Below, in pieces: positions 4,809 through 5,596 of a stretch of DNA of 5,596 nucleotides. Numbering within the stretch: position 1 is the first letter of the stretch; every line of letters starts with the position of its first letter. The stretch is taken from positions 1-5,596 of the forward strand of contig DASTSO010000124.1 of assembly GCA_035760645.1 (NCBI GenBank). The letters are read 5' to 3'. Source of the stretch: DASSTY01 sp035760645. GTDB taxonomy: Bacteria > Gemmatimonadota > Gemmatimonadetes > Gemmatimonadales > GWC2-71-9. Made by a program: the position numbers and the translations under genes. The notes beneath the pieces were generated by a model. The model did not search any database. It saw nothing but the letters and a program-made list of their open reading frames with translations, and had not been told where the DNA came from.

Positions 4809-5502
4809 AGTGGGACGGAGAAGGAAGTGCGTCGAGCATCTTCTGCATGCGGCCGATCTCGGTGGACTGGTCGGCGTAGACGTTCGAGGCGAGGCGGAAG
4901 ACGTCCTCGTCCTGGCCGCCGCCCTGCGAGCCGAAGAGCTGGTCCACCATGACCAGCGCGCCCTTGTGGTGCTTGATCATGTCCTCCAGGAAGAGCCGGT
5001 CGAAGGCCGGCCCGCGCGCCGCGTCGAGCGCCTTGAGCTCCGCCGCGCTCAGCATGCCGGGCATCTGCGAGTGGTCCATCGCGCCCGGGCCCATCGCGCC
5101 GTGATTCATCCCGGCGTGGCTCGTCGCCCCCAGCATCATGGCGGTGTCGGGCGCCGGCACCGGCAGGCCGTGATCCTCGAGCCAGCGCGAGAGCAGGTCG
5201 ATCTCGTCGCCCTGCCCCACCACGATGCGCTCGCAGAGGCGCTGGATCGCCTCGCTCGCCCCGTGACTCGGCGCCCACCCGGCGATGAGCACCGCCTGGC
5301 GGTGGTGGTGGATCATCCCGCTCATGAAGGCGACGTCGGCGGGATTCGCCGCCGGGCGGTTCGCCGCCGCGGGGCTCGCCGTCGCGGCGGGCGTCGCGGC
5401 CGGGGCCGGGGCGGCCTGGACCGGGGTCCGGCTCCCGCTGCAGCCGGCGAGCCCCACGGCCAACGACAGGCCGGCGAGCACGCCGGCACTCGTACGTCTC
5501 AT
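4807..5502 (-). CDS. DUF305-family lipoprotein with Met/His-rich insert (possible copper binder)
   Basis: The 231-residue product has a signal peptide with lipobox LAGC (lipid Cys21) and an Ala/Pro linker (about 28-53). A DUF305 domain (Pfam PF03713) follows. The family's two internally similar motifs are both intact: DVAFMSGMIHHHRQAV at 56-71, with three histidines at 65-67, and FLEDMIKHHKGALVMV at 171-186. The closing helix ADQSTEIGRMQKML (210-223) is also typical. Between the motifs, residues 121-150 form a Met/His-rich segment: Met122, 123, 132, 137, 142, 147 and 150, with His129, 134 and 144. This composition resembles copper-binding loops. DUF305 includes cyanobacterial CopM, a periplasmic copper-binding protein, so metal binding at the cell surface is plausible but not proven here. 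Start 5502 is supported by the signal peptide and GAGGAGAA ending 8 bases upstream. It is first in a two-gene operon with the propeller lipoprotein. A promoter-like site lies about 60 bases upstream. Confidence 0.93.
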   Translation of the reverse strand: MRRTSAGVLAGLSLAVGLAGCSGSRTPVQAAPAPAATPAATASPAAANRPAANPADVAFMSGMIHHHRQAVLIAGWAPSHGASEAIQRLCERIVVGQGDEIDLLSRWLEDHGLPVPAPDTAMMLGATSHAGMNHGAMGPGAMDHSQMPGMLSAAELKALDAARGPAFDRLFLEDMIKHHKGALVMVDQLFGSQGGGQDEDVFRLASNVYADQSTEIGRMQKMLDALPSPSH

Positions 5503-5524
5503 CCTCTGGCTTCTCCTCGTGGAC

Positions 5525-5548
5525 CGGCGGACCGGGGGACGTCCGCCG
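5525..5548 (-). other. Hairpin in the DUF305 mRNA leader
   Basis: Arms 5525-5532 (CGGCGGAC on the plus strand) and 5541-5548 (GTCCGCCG) pair over 8 bp with an 8-base loop. The hairpin lies between the candidate promoter and the ribosome binding site, within the predicted untranslated leader. It could be an RNA stem or a repressor-type inverted repeat; with 8 bp in GC-rich DNA, chance is also possible. Confidence 0.4.
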
Positions 5549-5563
5549 TTGGTACCCCCATGG

Positions 5564-5591
5564 ATTCTACGGCCTTCCGCGGCCGGCGCAA
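5564..5591 (-). promoter_or_regulatory. Candidate promoter of the DUF305-propeller operon
   Basis: On the minus strand TTGCGC (5586-5591) is followed after 16 bases by TAGAAT (5564-5569), a five-of-six match to the -10 consensus. The -35 matches only the TTG core. Transcription would begin near 5557, giving a leader of about 55 bases before ATG 5502. The same GTAGAATC 8-mer occurs before the small lipoprotein gene. Confidence 0.5.
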
Positions 5592-5596
5592 CGCGG

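Noticed and set aside
1292..4810. Plus-strand open frame of 1172 codons crossing the lipoprotein, membrane-protein and propeller regions
   Set aside because: It is Arg/Ala-rich with no domain pattern, runs antisense to the propeller and across two genes in other frames, and is explained by the rarity of stop codons in GC-rich DNA.
4793..4810. Resemblance to a cloning polylinker (CTAGAGGATCC followed by CCATGG)
   Set aside because: The match is partial (ACTAGA, not TCTAGA), and the bases serve naturally as stop codon, ribosome binding site and start between two coherent genes. No vector sequence is nearby.
4796..5278. 161-residue N-terminal extension of the propeller protein
   Set aside because: It lies within the DUF305 gene in another frame and reads as Arg/Gly-rich shadow. 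The internal ATG at 4795 gives a proper lipoprotein signal peptide and ribosome binding site.

Overview
The window is very GC-rich, with third codon positions almost all G or C. It looks like a chromosomal piece from a Gemmatimonadota-type bacterium or a similar high-GC environmental lineage. That placement rests on protein style: an envelope-directed TPR protein, an LVIVD-type propeller lipoprotein next to a DUF305 lipoprotein, and small orphan lipoproteins. It is an impression from memory, not a computed assignment. No mobile element, CRISPR array, tRNA or rRNA is visible.

Layout. 1-818 (-): 5' part of an exported TPR protein that runs off the left edge. 943-1425 (-): compact MgtC/SapB-family membrane protein. 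1426-1574: divergent promoter region with a TAGAAT box and a short tandem repeat. 1575-2129 (+): small lipoprotein of unknown function. 2239-2631 (+): small multi-pass membrane protein of unknown function. 2632-2719: convergent gap with a strong 13-bp hairpin that probably ends transcription from both sides. 2720-4795 (-): 691-residue LVIVD-like beta-propeller lipoprotein. 4807-5502 (-): DUF305 lipoprotein with a Met/His-rich insert. 5503-5596: its leader and a candidate promoter. No intergenic stretch exceeds 300 bases.

How the genes fit together. All six genes encode products with a signal peptide, a lipobox or membrane segments, so this is an envelope locus. The best-supported functional unit is the two-gene minus-strand operon DUF305 then propeller. 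The gap is 11 bases and the propeller's ribosome binding site overlaps the DUF305 stop codon. DUF305 proteins carry paired Met/His motifs and some bind copper. The propeller partner has His-bearing loops recurring in several blades. A surface-anchored metal-handling pair is a reasonable but unproven reading. The other four genes have no clear functional link to it.

Most long open frames in this GC-rich DNA, including a plus-strand one of more than 3.5 kb, are shadows of these genes.
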